From Fictibacillus halophilus (lineage in GTDB: Bacteria > Bacillota > Bacilli > Bacillales > Fictibacillaceae), in the NCBI RefSeq assembly GCF_016401385.1, contig NZ_JAEACF010000001.1, positions 2,046,001 to 2,110,000 on the forward strand: a stretch of DNA of 64,000 bases, given 5' to 3'. This document shows positions 46,831 through 57,318 of this stretch, one piece after another. Under the pieces are notes generated by a model, which was not told where the DNA came from, made no database searches, and saw only the letters and a program-made list of their open reading frames with translations. The position numbers were made by a program, and so were the translations under genes. How positions within the stretch are numbered: position 1 is the first letter of the stretch; each line of letters starts with the position of its first letter.

Positions 46831-49160
46831 TAGTTTGTTTCGTTTAGAAGGGTATCATTCATTAAATCTTTTTCCAGTATGGTCTCTTGAAGACGAGATG
46901 TTAGACCAGAGTATCGTTCTGTTTCATCTGAACGTTCAACAGCCCAAGTAAATGCTTCTTGTTCTCCACAGAGAATCAGATATTCTTTACTTCTTGTTAT
47001 TGCCGTATACAATAAATTCCGTTTTAGCATTCGGTAGTAGCTCTTTAAGATCGGAAGGATGACAATCGGATACTCACTGCCTTGTGATTTATGGATCGAA
47101 CAGCAAAAAGCGTGAGTAAAATGATGAAATTCACTTCTTTTATACGTAACCTCAATCTCATCAAAACTAATAACGATCTGGTCTTCTTTATCTGTGTTCT
47201 CTCTTGCATAGATAACTGCCACGATCTCACCGATATCACCGTTGAAAACCTGATCTTCGGGTTGATTGACGAGCTGAAGCACTTTATCTCCTTTTCGATA
47301 GAAAACATTCGCGACCTGCAGCTGGCGCTGTTTTTGTTTTTCCGGGTTAAACAGACGCTGAAGTTCCATATTTAATCGATCAATTCCGACCGGCCCTTTG
47401 TACATTGGAGCTAACACTTGAATATCTCTAGAACTGTACCCTTTTTTTATGGCATTTTCACAAACTTGAAGGATAGCTTGAAACACTTGTTCACCTGAAC
47501 ACGCAAAAAAACGTCTGTCGCTTTGGGGAACGAGCAGATCATGCGGCACATTTCCGTTCTTCATCTCATGAGCTAATCGGATGATAGACGATCCTTCTGC
47601 TTGTCGATAGATATCCACTAATGAAGATTGTGGAACATGCTGAGCCTGTAATAGATCTTTTAAAACTTGACCAGGACCTACTGATGGTAACTGATCTTCA
47701 TCCCCAACAAAAATGATCTGAATATGTGGTGGCAAAGCTTTTGCTAAAGAATGTGCAAGCCATATGTCGACCATCGACATCTCATCGACGATCAAAAGTT
47801 TTCCATCAATCTGTTCATCTTCATTTTTTTCAAAGGTACCGCCACCCTTCCATCCTAACAAGCGATGGATCGTGTGAGCCGGTATCCCTGTTGATTCAGT
47901 CATACGCTTTGCGGCTCGACCTGTTGGAGCAACGAGTAAAACGGGAAACGATTCTTTCTTTCCACGGTAATCATCAGGATTCAAACTCACACCATGAATC
48001 TCACTATAAAGTTCAACAATCCCTTTAATAACGGTAGTTTTTCCTGTTCCAGGTCCACCCGTCAGCACCATTAATGAAGAGGTTAATGCCTTTTTAATCG
48101 CCTCTTTTTGACTTTTCGCATATTTCATGTTGAGTCTTTTTTCAAGCGCTGATAGCTCAGCTTCCAATTTTGCATCTTCAATGTGATAATCGTTTTTTTG
48201 ACTATGTAATAACTGATTCATTTTTTGAGCAAATCCACGCTCTGCGAAATAGAGAGACGGCAGATACACCACGTTTTCTTTTACGATCAATCGTTGCTCC
48301 GTCTCCATATCTTGAATCTCTCGAAAAATACTCATCTCATCAACAGTATTCTTTCCATCTGCTAGAAGTTTCCTAACACCTTCTAACAGTTCGTCCATCG
48401 GTAAATACGAGTGTCCAAGGTCTGTACCTTGTTCACGAAGCACAAACTGACAGGCAGCTTGAATTCGTTTTGGGTGATTGACTTGCATCCCATTGCCTTT
48501 TGCGATTTCATCAGCTCGGTGAAATCCGATTCCTGAAACATCCTCAATAAGTCGATACGGCTCTTCCTTAATGATTTTTACCGCTTCATCCTGATACGTT
48601 TGAAAGATCTTCATCGCGAGCTGCGGTCCGATCCCATAGGGTTGCACGGCCATCATTACTTGATCTAATCCTCGATTCTGCAATAGGGATTTCTGCAAAC
48701 TTTCGGCTTGATCTTCTGTCAGTTTTGGAATCTGACTGATGTATTCCGGTGATTCTAAAAGCTTTGTGATCGCATCGTTCCCCATAACCTCTACGATATG
48801 CTCGGCTGTTTTCTTTCCAATCCCTTTAAATAGATCGCTCGAAAGATATTGAATCATAGCTTCTTTTGATTGTGGCATCTCTTTTTGAAACAGTTCAACT
48901 TCGTATTGCTTACCATATTTCGGATGATCTTTAAATTTTCCATAAAACAAATAAAGCTCATCTTCTCTTAACGGAGGGAGGATGCCTGTGATCATAACTT
49001 CTTTTTCGTTGTAATTTTCGTTCGTCTCTTTAACCCTGATTCTAGCGACTGTGTAAAGACTCTCCGCCTGATGATAAACAGTAGAGATCAACGTACCTTT
49101 TATATATTTTTTGATTTCTGAGATCTCATCTTCTAAATGAAAAGAAGGCTGCTGTGCCAT
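46830..49160 (-). CDS. recD2: RecD2 superfamily 1 DNA helicase
   Basis: 776 residues. An N-terminal region with helix-hairpin-helix segments (LFKGIGKKTAEHI, VSGIGFHRADEIAKG) is followed by an SF1B helicase core. The core has Walker A GGPGTGKTTV near residue 368, VDEMSMVD, GDEDQLPSVGPG and late motif HKSQGSEYP. It is a 5'-3' helicase for recombinational and mismatch repair that works without RecBC. AAAGGGGGTG precedes the ATG. It follows the TPR gene by 12 nt. Confidence 0.95.
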   Translation of the reverse strand: MAQQPSFHLEDEISEIKKYIKGTLISTVYHQAESLYTVARIRVKETNENYNEKEVMITGILPPLREDELYLFYGKFKDHPKYGKQYEVELFQKEMPQSKEAMIQYLSSDLFKGIGKKTAEHIVEVMGNDAITKLLESPEYISQIPKLTEDQAESLQKSLLQNRGLDQVMMAVQPYGIGPQLAMKIFQTYQDEAVKIIKEEPYRLIEDVSGIGFHRADEIAKGNGMQVNHPKRIQAACQFVLREQGTDLGHSYLPMDELLEGVRKLLADGKNTVDEMSIFREIQDMETEQRLIVKENVVYLPSLYFAERGFAQKMNQLLHSQKNDYHIEDAKLEAELSALEKRLNMKYAKSQKEAIKKALTSSLMVLTGGPGTGKTTVIKGIVELYSEIHGVSLNPDDYRGKKESFPVLLVAPTGRAAKRMTESTGIPAHTIHRLLGWKGGGTFEKNEDEQIDGKLLIVDEMSMVDIWLAHSLAKALPPHIQIIFVGDEDQLPSVGPGQVLKDLLQAQHVPQSSLVDIYRQAEGSSIIRLAHEMKNGNVPHDLLVPQSDRRFFACSGEQVFQAILQVCENAIKKGYSSRDIQVLAPMYKGPVGIDRLNMELQRLFNPEKQKQRQLQVANVFYRKGDKVLQLVNQPEDQVFNGDIGEIVAVIYARENTDKEDQIVISFDEIEVTYKRSEFHHFTHAFCCSIHKSQGSEYPIVILPILKSYYRMLKRNLLYTAITRSKEYLILCGEQEAFTWAVERSDETERYSGLTSRLQETILEKDLMNDTLLNETN

Positions 49161-49172
49161 AAAGCACCCCCT

Positions 49173-49832
49173 TTAATGGTTAGTGTTTTTACTTTCGATA
49201 TTTCGTTTTCCATTCCCTGCTAAATAATGATCCGGCTGAATGTCTAACGCTTTTTGAAAGGCTTCAAGAGCTTCAGCGTTTTTGTCAAAATAACTATACG
49301 TCACGCCTAAGTTGTACCAAGCATCCGCATGTGTTTCATCACGTTCAACTACTTGTTCAAACGTTGTTGATGCAGACTCAATATCGCCTGTTCTTGCCTG
49401 ACAGAGACCGAATTGAAACAATGCTTCATGATCTTGATCGTTGAGCTCAGTTGCTCTCATTAAGTAAGGAATTGCAAGCTTGTTCTCACCGAGTGAAACG
49501 AACGACATTCCTGTCATAAAATGAGTGTCACTATCTTGCAGACCGCCTTTGATGGCCTCTTGAAAAAGTTTTGCGCTTTTAGAGAATTCTTCAAGATGGT
49601 AGCAGGCAATACCTGCACCATAAAATGCGGCTACAGCATTTTCGTCAAGTGATAGAGCTTTATCAAAAAATTGAATCGCTTTTTCGTGTTCATGAACAGC
49701 AGAAAGTAAATTTCCGAAATTAATATAATGCACTGGATTTTCTGGATCTGCCTCAATCATGGATTCCAGACTTTTTGCAGCTTCTTCAAACTTTCCTTTT
49801 TGTAAATATTCAAGACCTTTTGAAGGTTCCAT
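49173..49832 (-). CDS. yrrB: TPR-repeat protein YrrB
   Basis: About 219 residues built almost entirely of tetratricopeptide repeats of 34 residues (AVAAFYGAGIACYHLEEFSK, DAWYNLGVTYSYFDKNAEAL and others), a protein-protein interaction scaffold. ATG 49832 lies 8 nt after GGGGG; the upstream GTG and ATG overlap that site. It sits between mnmA and recD2 as in B. subtilis. Partners are unknown. Confidence 0.9.
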   Translation of the reverse strand: MEPSKGLEYLQKGKFEEAAKSLESMIEADPENPVHYINFGNLLSAVHEHEKAIQFFDKALSLDENAVAAFYGAGIACYHLEEFSKSAKLFQEAIKGGLQDSDTHFMTGMSFVSLGENKLAIPYLMRATELNDQDHEALFQFGLCQARTGDIESASTTFEQVVERDETHADAWYNLGVTYSYFDKNAEALEAFQKALDIQPDHYLAGNGKRNIESKNTNH

Positions 49833-49937
49833 CTTCATTACCCCCACTTTTAATTTCCTTCAAAAGTATAACAAATGAAGGTAGCTCGCGCCTAATTTTT
49901 TGTGGATGCTTATTATGGGTTAGTGTTCAAGATTTTT

Positions 49938-50070
49938 GGAATCGCTCATAAATCTCTGGAATCGCTCATAAATCTCTGGAATCGCTCATAAATCTCTGGA
50001 ATCGCTCATAAATCTCTGGAATCGCTCATAAATCTCTGGAATCGCTCATAAATCTCTGGAATCGCTCATG
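49938..50070. repeat. Tandem array of a 20-bp unit, seven copies
   Basis: ATCGCTCATAAATCTCTGGA repeats with an exact 20-bp period at 49941, 49961, 49981, 50001, 50021, 50041 and 50061. The last copy is cut after ATCGCTCAT. Internal copies are identical, which indicates recent expansion. There are no spacers, so it is not CRISPR. It is non-coding, between the yrrB and mnmA units. Confidence 0.95.
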
Positions 50071-50100
50071 CAGCGAGCATAGGAATGCCGCTGCACGAGC
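50064..50100. other. Hairpin at the edge of the 20-bp array
   Basis: GCTCATGCAGCG (50064-50075) and CGCTGCACGAGC (50089-50100) form a 12-bp inverted repeat with one mismatch and a 13-nt loop. The left arm begins inside the last tandem unit. No T-run follows. Confidence 0.7.
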
Positions 50101-50142
50101 ACTACTAACAGCCCAATGCCCTCCGTAAATATTCATTAACGC

Positions 50143-50192
50143 AAAAAAACTGGCTAATTTACAGTTCTGTAATCTGCATAAGCCAGTTTTTC
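50143..50192 (-). terminator. mnmA terminator
   Basis: Outer stem AAAACTGGCT / AGCCAGTTTT enclosing a smaller TTACAG/CTGTAA stem, with T-run on the minus strand. Confidence 0.85.
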
Positions 50193-50201
50193 CACATTTT
50201 T

Positions 50202-51344
<1,143 letters not shown>

Positions 51345-51369
51345 TCATTCATATGACAAACATTGTAAC

Positions 51370-52509
51370 TTATTTTGCTAAACGTTTCACGATTTTTGCT
51401 GTCTCATGAGCAGCAAATTCAATATCTTCTAATTTATTTCCTAGACCGAAGCTAAAACGAACAGATGATTTTGTCCTTTCATCTTCACCAAACATAGCTT
51501 TTAGAACATGCGAAGGTTCGTGTGAGCCTGCGGTACAAGCTGATCCGCTAGAAGCTGCGATACCAGCAAGATCTAGATTGACTAAAAGCACTTCGGTCTT
51601 CACACCAAGAAAACTTACGTTAAGAATGTGAGGAAGAAAATGATCAGGACTTCCATTCTCTATGAAAGATACCTCTTCTTCTTGCCATATTCTTTTCATC
51701 GTATCTCTAAAAGTTGTGTATTGATTAAAACGTTCTTCTCTTTCTTTTTCTGCGATAGATGCCGCTTTTCGTAATGCAGCGATTCCTGCTACATTCTCCG
51801 TTCCAGCACGGCGCTTACGCTCTTGCTCGCCGCCAAAGCCTTGAGGAAGAAAAGGTACGCCTTCTTTTACATATAGAAATCCTGTTCCTTTTGGGCTATT
51901 GATCTTATGACCAGAAGCACTTAACAGATCAATGTTCAGTTCATTCACATCAATCGAGATCAAGCCATAAGCTTGCACCGCATCGGTATGAAACAAGATC
52001 TCTTTTTCCTTCAAAAGACTTCCGATCTCTTTTATGTCTTGTGTTGTCCCTGTTTCATTGTTGCAATACATAATTGAAACGAGAATCGTATCTTCTCTTA
52101 GAGAACTTTTTAGTTCATCTAATGAAATCCTACCTTCATCATCAACGGACAAGTATGTTACATCATACCCTCTTTTTTCAAGCTCATGACATGTATGAAG
52201 TACAGCATGATGTTCTACTTCAGTCGTAATAACATGCTTCCCTTTGTTCTCTAGAGGAGAGACTGTACCTAGAATAGCAAGGTTATCACTTTCTGTACCG
52301 CCGCTTGTAAAAATGATTTCATTACGTGAAGCACCGATAGAAGTTGCAATCATGGTTCTCGCATCATCAAGAGCTTTACGAGTTTGCCTACCATATTGAT
52401 GAATGCTAGAGGGATTCCCAAAATGTTCAGTTAGAAAAGGAATCATTTCTTCTATGACTTCAGGATGAACAGGAGAAGTTGCAGCGTGATCTAAATAAAC
52501 GTTTTTCAT
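51370..52509 (-). CDS. yrvO: Cysteine desulfurase (YrvO/IscS type)
   Basis: 379 residues and PLP dependent. The PLP lysine is in SASGHKINSPKGTG near residue 200 and the persulfide cysteine in SGSACTAGSHEPSH near residue 325. Substrate-side motifs are YLDHAATSP and TSGGTESDN. It lies between cymR and mnmA, which supports a dedicated role in tRNA thiolation. CymR and this enzyme share a short 14-nt gap. Confidence 0.94.
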   Translation of the reverse strand: MKNVYLDHAATSPVHPEVIEEMIPFLTEHFGNPSSIHQYGRQTRKALDDARTMIATSIGASRNEIIFTSGGTESDNLAILGTVSPLENKGKHVITTEVEHHAVLHTCHELEKRGYDVTYLSVDDEGRISLDELKSSLREDTILVSIMYCNNETGTTQDIKEIGSLLKEKEILFHTDAVQAYGLISIDVNELNIDLLSASGHKINSPKGTGFLYVKEGVPFLPQGFGGEQERKRRAGTENVAGIAALRKAASIAEKEREERFNQYTTFRDTMKRIWQEEEVSFIENGSPDHFLPHILNVSFLGVKTEVLLVNLDLAGIAASSGSACTAGSHEPSHVLKAMFGEDERTKSSVRFSFGLGNKLEDIEFAAHETAKIVKRLAK

Positions 52510-52523
52510 TCCTCATTTCCTTC

Positions 52524-52943
52524 CTATATATAAAACATGTAAGCGTCCTGTGCGCCCTCATCTTCATAGTTTGCCAAATCTTCAAGTGTTGTTGAATCTA
52601 GCACATCTTTTACAGCATCTCTGATTTTAATCCAAAGATTTCTTTTCGCAGGCTCTTCGTCATCCAAAACTTCAACGGGAGAGATCGGTCCTTCAAGCAC
52701 ACGGATGATATCACCAGCAGTAATCGTGGATGCTTCTTTAGCCAGCATGTAACCACCATACGCACCGCGAATACTCTTAACGAGTCCTGCATTTCTTAGC
52801 GGGGCGATAAGCTGCTCTAAATAATGTTCAGATAGACTATATTCTTTTGCGATTAGTTTCAATGCGATCGGACCTTCACCGGATCTCTTTGCTAATGCCA
52901 TCATGATGGTTAATCCGTACCGACCTTTTGTTGATATCTTCAT
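52524..52943 (-). CDS. cymR: Cysteine-metabolism repressor CymR (Rrf2 family)
   Basis: 139 residues beginning MKISTKGRYGL. It has a winged helix near residues 25-60 (LKLIAKEYSLSEHYLEQLI, LVKSIRGAYGGYML). It lacks the three FeS cysteines of IscR, as expected of CymR, which instead senses O-acetylserine through CysK. ATG 52943 follows GGAG by 8 nt. The yrrT-mtnN-luxS-mccAB operon in this window is a likely target. Confidence 0.93.
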   Translation of the reverse strand: MKISTKGRYGLTIMMALAKRSGEGPIALKLIAKEYSLSEHYLEQLIAPLRNAGLVKSIRGAYGGYMLAKEASTITAGDIIRVLEGPISPVEVLDDEEPAKRNLWIKIRDAVKDVLDSTTLEDLANYEDEGAQDAYMFYI

Positions 52944-53586
52944 ATTGTTCACTCCGTTCTAAAACAAACTTCACTAATTTTTGGCAATACGGAAGGGTCC
53001 TGCCCACGATTGCTCCTATCGTTACACAAAAAAGGATCGTTCCGAACGAAACGGGTCCTTTTAACATCCAACCAAAAAACAGAACAACAAATTCCATTAA
53101 AAGTCGAATATTTGAAACTTTCATTCCCGATTTTTCTGTAAGAGCCAGCATCAGACTATCTCTTGGTCCTGCGCCGCAGTCTGATGAAATATATAGCCCG
53201 ATTCCAAAACCTAAAATTAAGATTCCGATGATTAAGAACATCCATTTCCCAAAACCTGTTACAGGATCATGAAAAAAAGGAAGCCATAAATAAAAGTCAA
53301 TAAACAAACCAACAGACACCATATTTAAAAAGGCACCTGATTGTGGTTTCTTTTTTGTTAGTAAGGATGTAGCTAAGATGACGAAGAATCCCATGATGAT
53401 CGACCATGTTCCGATCGATAGCCCGAACTGTGCAAACAGTCCGATATGAAGAACGTCCCACGGAGCACTTCCGAGGTCTGCCTTAATCATAAGCGCGATT
53501 CCGAAGGCCATAATAAATAATCCAATAAAGAATACAGACCACTGAAACAAAAATTTGTTCCATCTTGAATGCTTTTGGTCTTTCAC
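52876..53586 (-). CDS. YitT/YczE-family membrane protein
   Basis: About 236 residues with five or six membrane helices and repeated Gly-rich loops (GLYISSDCGAGPRDSLMLAL, KADLGSAPWDVL) typical of YczE/YyaS/YitT proteins of unknown transport role. GTG 53586 follows GGAAGG by 10 nt; the frame continues 16 codons upstream without a ribosome site. Its last 68 nt overlap the 5' end of cymR in another frame, an unusually long overlap. Confidence 0.85.
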   Translation of the reverse strand: MKDQKHSRWNKFLFQWSVFFIGLFIMAFGIALMIKADLGSAPWDVLHIGLFAQFGLSIGTWSIIMGFFVILATSLLTKKKPQSGAFLNMVSVGLFIDFYLWLPFFHDPVTGFGKWMFLIIGILILGFGIGLYISSDCGAGPRDSLMLALTEKSGMKVSNIRLLMEFVVLFFGWMLKGPVSFGTILFCVTIGAIVGRTLPYCQKLVKFVLERSEQYEDINKRSVRINHHDGISKEIR

Positions 53587-53740
53587 TGTGCAAAATCCTT
53601 CCCTATTAAGTTGTCTCAATTCGGTTAATTCCATAAATCTAAAGCTTATTATAGCATGAAATCATTTCAACTTGCATGATGTACTATTGTATAGTATTGT
53701 CATATGACGATTAGAACAAGTGTACGGAAGGATGATTGTA

Positions 53741-55075
53741 ATGGACTTGTTTTCTTATAAAGATGAAAGCTCCCATTCTTTAAAAAGACCTCTTGCTAAC
53801 CGCATGCGTCCAAGAAAAATAACGGAATTTATCGGCCAAGAGCATATTGCTGGAGAAGGTAAGCTATTAAGACGAGCGATCGAAGCCGATCAACTCACAC
53901 CGATGATCTTTTTTGGACCTCCCGGAACGGGCAAAACGACTTTAGCAAAAATTATAGCGAATTCTACATCTGCATGGTTTGAACAACTCAATGCTGTTAC
54001 GTCTGGAGTGGCTGATCTTAAGGTCATCATGGGAGCTGCGAGAGAACGATTATTATTAGAAGAAAAAAAGACGGTCCTCTTTATCGACGAGATCCACCGT
54101 TTTAACAAAAGTCAGCAAGATGCGCTCCTTCCTTACGTGGAAGACGGATCGGTTATCTTAATTGGTGCAACAACAGAAAGCCCGATGTTTGAGATCAACC
54201 CCGCTCTTCTATCTAGATCTCGGTTGTTTCGTTTTGAACCGCTAACAGATGAACATATAGCGAAAGTGATCGGGCAAGCTCTTTCTGATAAAGAGAGAGG
54301 ATATGGTAAGCATCCGATCACCATGGAAAAGAATGCAATAGATCATGTCGTATCTATTTCAAACGGAGATGCAAGAACAGCACTTAATGCGGTAGAACTT
54401 GCTGTGTTAACAACGAAACCAGACAAAGACGGCAACATCACGATCACACTTGAGATCGCTGAAGAATCTATTCAACAAAGAGTCCTTCAATATGATAAAA
54501 AGGGAGACAACCATTATGATACAGTCTCCGCTTTTATTAAAAGCATCCGTGGTTCAGATCCTGATGCAGCTCTATATTGGCTGGCGAAAATGATTTATGC
54601 TGGCGAAGATCCTCGATTTATTGCTCGGCGCTTACTCGTTCATGCCGCAGAAGACGTCGGTCTCGCTGACCCAAACGCTTTGCTTGTTGCACATGCCGCT
54701 AGTTATGCAGCTGATTTTATCGGTATGCCTGAAGCTCGTATCCCACTTGCAGAAGCCACATTATACTTAGCTACTGCTCCTAAAAGCAATAAAGTAATAA
54801 CAGGAATCGATAAAGCACTTGATGCTGTCAAAAAAGAAAAAACCGGTCTCGTTCCGATTCATCTTCGGGATGCTCATTATAAAGGAGCAAAACAGCTTCA
54901 ACATGGCGAGGACTATAAATATCCTCATAACTTTGAAGATGGGTACGTACCACAAGAATATTTACCAAAACATCTGCAGGGTAAGACTTTTTATGAGCCT
55001 ACTGAACGTGGATTCGAAAAGAATATAAAGAAGCGTCTAGACTATTTTGATAATCGCAAGAAAAAGGGAAAGTAA
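53741..55075 (+). CDS. rarA: Replication-associated recombination ATPase RarA
   Basis: 444-residue AAA+ ATPase (MgsA/WRNIP1 family) acting at stalled forks. It has MRPRKITEFIGQEHI, Walker A FFGPPGTGKTTLAKI near residue 55, Walker B VLFIDEIHRFNKSQQD, the sensor GATTESP, and a C-terminal tetramerisation domain (IRGSDPDAALYWLAKM). ATG 53741 lies 8 nt after AAGGA; upstream in-frame starts lack a site. It is the first plus-strand gene in a mostly minus region. Confidence 0.95.
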   Translation: MDLFSYKDESSHSLKRPLANRMRPRKITEFIGQEHIAGEGKLLRRAIEADQLTPMIFFGPPGTGKTTLAKIIANSTSAWFEQLNAVTSGVADLKVIMGAARERLLLEEKKTVLFIDEIHRFNKSQQDALLPYVEDGSVILIGATTESPMFEINPALLSRSRLFRFEPLTDEHIAKVIGQALSDKERGYGKHPITMEKNAIDHVVSISNGDARTALNAVELAVLTTKPDKDGNITITLEIAEESIQQRVLQYDKKGDNHYDTVSAFIKSIRGSDPDAALYWLAKMIYAGEDPRFIARRLLVHAAEDVGLADPNALLVAHAASYAADFIGMPEARIPLAEATLYLATAPKSNKVITGIDKALDAVKKEKTGLVPIHLRDAHYKGAKQLQHGEDYKYPHNFEDGYVPQEYLPKHLQGKTFYEPTERGFEKNIKKRLDYFDNRKKKGK

Positions 55076-55199
55076 ATCTATGAGACTTTATAACTTAGCA
55101 AACTAGCAAAAGTTCTTCAGTTGTGTGTATAGGATTCTCTCTGATTGGTAAACATGAAAATATCAAATGAATATTTTTGTAGCTAAGGAGAGGATTACC

Positions 55200-56051
55200 T
55201 TGTCAAAAATCAGACAGGACGCCTGGTCAGAAGAAGACGATCTATTGCTTGCCGAAACGGTCTTACGCCATGTGCGTGAGGGAAGCACACAGTTGCATGC
55301 TTTTGAAGAGGTTGGAGATAAATTAGAACGTACGAGTGCAGCAGTTGGTTTTAGATGGAATGCCATCGTGAGAAAAAAATACGAGCAAGCATTAAAGATT
55401 GCTAAAAAGCAAAGAAAAGAACGTCAGCGTGCGCTAGCAAGGTCACAGCAGCAACAACAGCCTAAACCTGTAGCTAAACCTGCACAAACGATAAGTAATA
55501 CACCACAGATGCACGATGATGAAACCTATCATCCAGAAGAATTCTTTAGAACACCATTTTCGTATGAAAGAAACACATCAGCACCAGCTCCTGTTGCTTC
55601 GCCACCTGCTGTTCAAGAACAACCGAGTTATGTTCAGCAAACTGAAGCAGAAGCACCAGAAGTTACGAGCTTACAAGGAGCACAACAGCCTTCATCACCG
55701 AATACCTATCGTCAGCCATCACAAGCTAGTAATGAAAGTAGTCTTACACTTGATGAAGTCATAGATTTTCTGAGTGGATTAAAGCGAAACGGTATGTCGA
55801 GCGGCAAGCTCGTTCAAGAAAACATGGAACTTCGCCTTCAGATGAACGAGTTAATGCAGCAGAACAAAGTGATGAAAGATCAGCTAGCTGTTCTTGAGAA
55901 AGAGCATCAAACGGTTCAGGAAGATTACCAAGCACTCATCCAAATTATGGACCGTGCAAGAAAAATGGTACTCTTTCAAGACGAAGATGCGAATCCGAAC
56001 GTTACCTTCCGCATGGATAAGAACGGAAATCTAGAGAAACTAGCAAAATAA
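55200..56051 (+). CDS. RsfA-like prespore transcription factor
   Basis: About 283 residues. An N-terminal Myb/SANT-like domain is typical of RsfA (RQDAWSEEDDLLLAETVLRH ... AFEEVGDKLERTSAAVGFRW). A long Gln/Pro-rich low-complexity stretch (about residues 85-190) follows, then a C-terminal coiled coil (LVQENMELRLQMNELMQQNK ...). TTG 55200 has AAGGAGAGGA upstream; an in-frame ATG at 55167 lacks a site. RsfA tunes sigma-F-dependent genes in the forespore. The long linker makes it larger than B. subtilis RsfA or YlbO. Confidence 0.85.
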   Translation: MSKIRQDAWSEEDDLLLAETVLRHVREGSTQLHAFEEVGDKLERTSAAVGFRWNAIVRKKYEQALKIAKKQRKERQRALARSQQQQQPKPVAKPAQTISNTPQMHDDETYHPEEFFRTPFSYERNTSAPAPVASPPAVQEQPSYVQQTEAEAPEVTSLQGAQQPSSPNTYRQPSQASNESSLTLDEVIDFLSGLKRNGMSSGKLVQENMELRLQMNELMQQNKVMKDQLAVLEKEHQTVQEDYQALIQIMDRARKMVLFQDEDANPNVTFRMDKNGNLEKLAK

Positions 56052-56057
56052 AATTAG

Positions 56058-56102
56058 ATGACTCATAGGGTTAAACGCTAACTCACATGAGTCATTTTTT
56101 GT
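56058..56102 (+). terminator. Terminator after the RsfA-like gene
   Basis: Nine-bp stem ATGACTCAT / ATGAGTCAT (56058-56066, 56087-56095) with a 20-nt loop and six Ts. Confidence 0.8.
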
Positions 56103-56122
56103 GTTGATGTTCGCTATAACAG

Positions 56123-56157
56123 AAAAAAGTCCTGACTTTGATCAGTCAGAACTTTTT
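56123..56157. terminator. tcdA terminator
   Basis: Thirteen-bp stem with one mismatch (AAAAGTCCTGACT / AGTCAGAACTTTT), 6-nt loop and A-run on the left and T-run on the right. Confidence 0.88.
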
Positions 56158-56161
56158 ATAT

Positions 56162-56929
56162 TTATCGTACTCTTTCAATCTTTATATGGTTATCTTCAAT
56201 AATTTTGTTAATCACGTAACCTGCCATGTAAAGTCCTGAAACAGATGGTACGAATGCGTTTGAAGATGGCGGCATCTTCGCCTTTCGAATGCCAGGAGCG
56301 TTCTCAGGTACGATTTCTTTCCGAATCTCTTCGCGGATCTGGATTGGTTTTTCATCAGAGAATACGACCGGTATTCCTTTTGTGATTCCTTCTTTTCTTA
56401 GACGCTGGCGAATGACCTTAGCGATTGGGTCATAGCTCGTCTTAGAGATATCAACGATTTGAAGACGTGTTGGATCCAGTTTGTTCGCAACTCCCATGCT
56501 CGAGATGATCGGAATTTTGCGGTTCAAACATTCTTTCATAAGGTGGATCTTATAGGAGATCGTATCCGATGCATCGACTACAAAATCAAGTCCATATTCA
56601 AAGATTTGTTCATATGTTTCTTCTGTATAGAACATCTTAAGAGCGATAACTTCACACTCTGGATTAATAAGCGCAATTCTTTCTTTCATAAGATCTACCT
56701 TTGGCTGTCCAACGGTATTTACAAGTGCATGTATTTGACGATTCACATTCGTGATATCGACGTCATCTTTATCGATAAGGATCAAACGTCCAACTCCTGA
56801 GCGAGCTAGTGCTTCAGCCGAAAAGGAGCCTACTCCCCCGATTCCAAGCACTGCGACAGTTGAGTTCTTTAAGACCTCTATCCCATCTTTTCCAATGGCA
56901 AGTTCATTTCTTGAGAACTGATAAAGCAT
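56162..56929 (-). CDS. tcdA: tRNA threonylcarbamoyladenosine dehydratase TcdA
   Basis: 255-residue E1-like (ThiF/MoeB fold) enzyme converting t6A37 to cyclic t6A. It has the nucleotide motif LGIGGVGSFSAEALARSGVG near residue 29, DKDDVDITNVNRQ near 55, and DASDTISYKIHLM. It matches YrvM, located between 6S RNA/aspS and rarA in B. subtilis. Confidence 0.92.
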   Translation of the reverse strand: MLYQFSRNELAIGKDGIEVLKNSTVAVLGIGGVGSFSAEALARSGVGRLILIDKDDVDITNVNRQIHALVNTVGQPKVDLMKERIALINPECEVIALKMFYTEETYEQIFEYGLDFVVDASDTISYKIHLMKECLNRKIPIISSMGVANKLDPTRLQIVDISKTSYDPIAKVIRQRLRKEGITKGIPVVFSDEKPIQIREEIRKEIVPENAPGIRKAKMPPSSNAFVPSVSGLYMAGYVINKIIEDNHIKIERVR

Positions 56930-57040
56930 ATATAACGAAATCTCCTTTCAGACGTGCACATAAAATAAAGAAAATGCATCTTTATCAGCATATCCACTTT
57001 TGAAAACAAAATCAATATGCTTACTTGGTTTTTTTCGCAC

Positions 57041-57233
57041 AAAAAAATGAGCCCCAAAAATGCCGTATACCCTTAGTTTTGAACCTGCTCTCGCAGGTGG
57101 GTGCCCTGTTTCGCATTTTGTCCGTCCCCTAGCTTTCAGGGCATGGACGCTGTGTGAAAACACAAACTCCCTAATACTTAATGTTGGCTCAAAACTTTCG
57201 GGTTGTTAACGGTCACCATAGGACCCATCGCTT
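57041..57233 (-). ncRNA. bsrA: 6S RNA (BsrA-type)
   Basis: A 190-nt transcript-like segment between aspS and tcdA, the position of 6S-1 RNA in B. subtilis. The minus strand contains TTTTGAGCCAAC, an internal GTGTTTTCACAC hairpin, and CCACCTGCGAGAGCAGG. It closes with GGGGCTC and a run of seven Us (57041-57047). There is no convincing coding frame. 6S RNA binds sigma-A RNA polymerase. Ends are inferred from the promoter and the U-run. Confidence 0.8.
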
Positions 57234-57239
57234 AAATTC

Positions 57240-57268
57240 ATACTATCACACGAATAAATCAAATACAA
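57240..57268 (-). promoter_or_regulatory. 6S RNA promoter
   Basis: TTGTAT (57263-57268), 17-bp spacer and TAGTAT (57240-57245) on the minus strand. Confidence 0.65.
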
Positions 57269-57318
57269 GACAAAATGTGTCTCTTTATAAAACGATTCGT
57301 ATTTTTCTAAATATTCAC

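Noticed and set aside
49938..50070. CRISPR array
   Set aside because: Units are contiguous 20-mers without unique spacers, and no cas genes are present.
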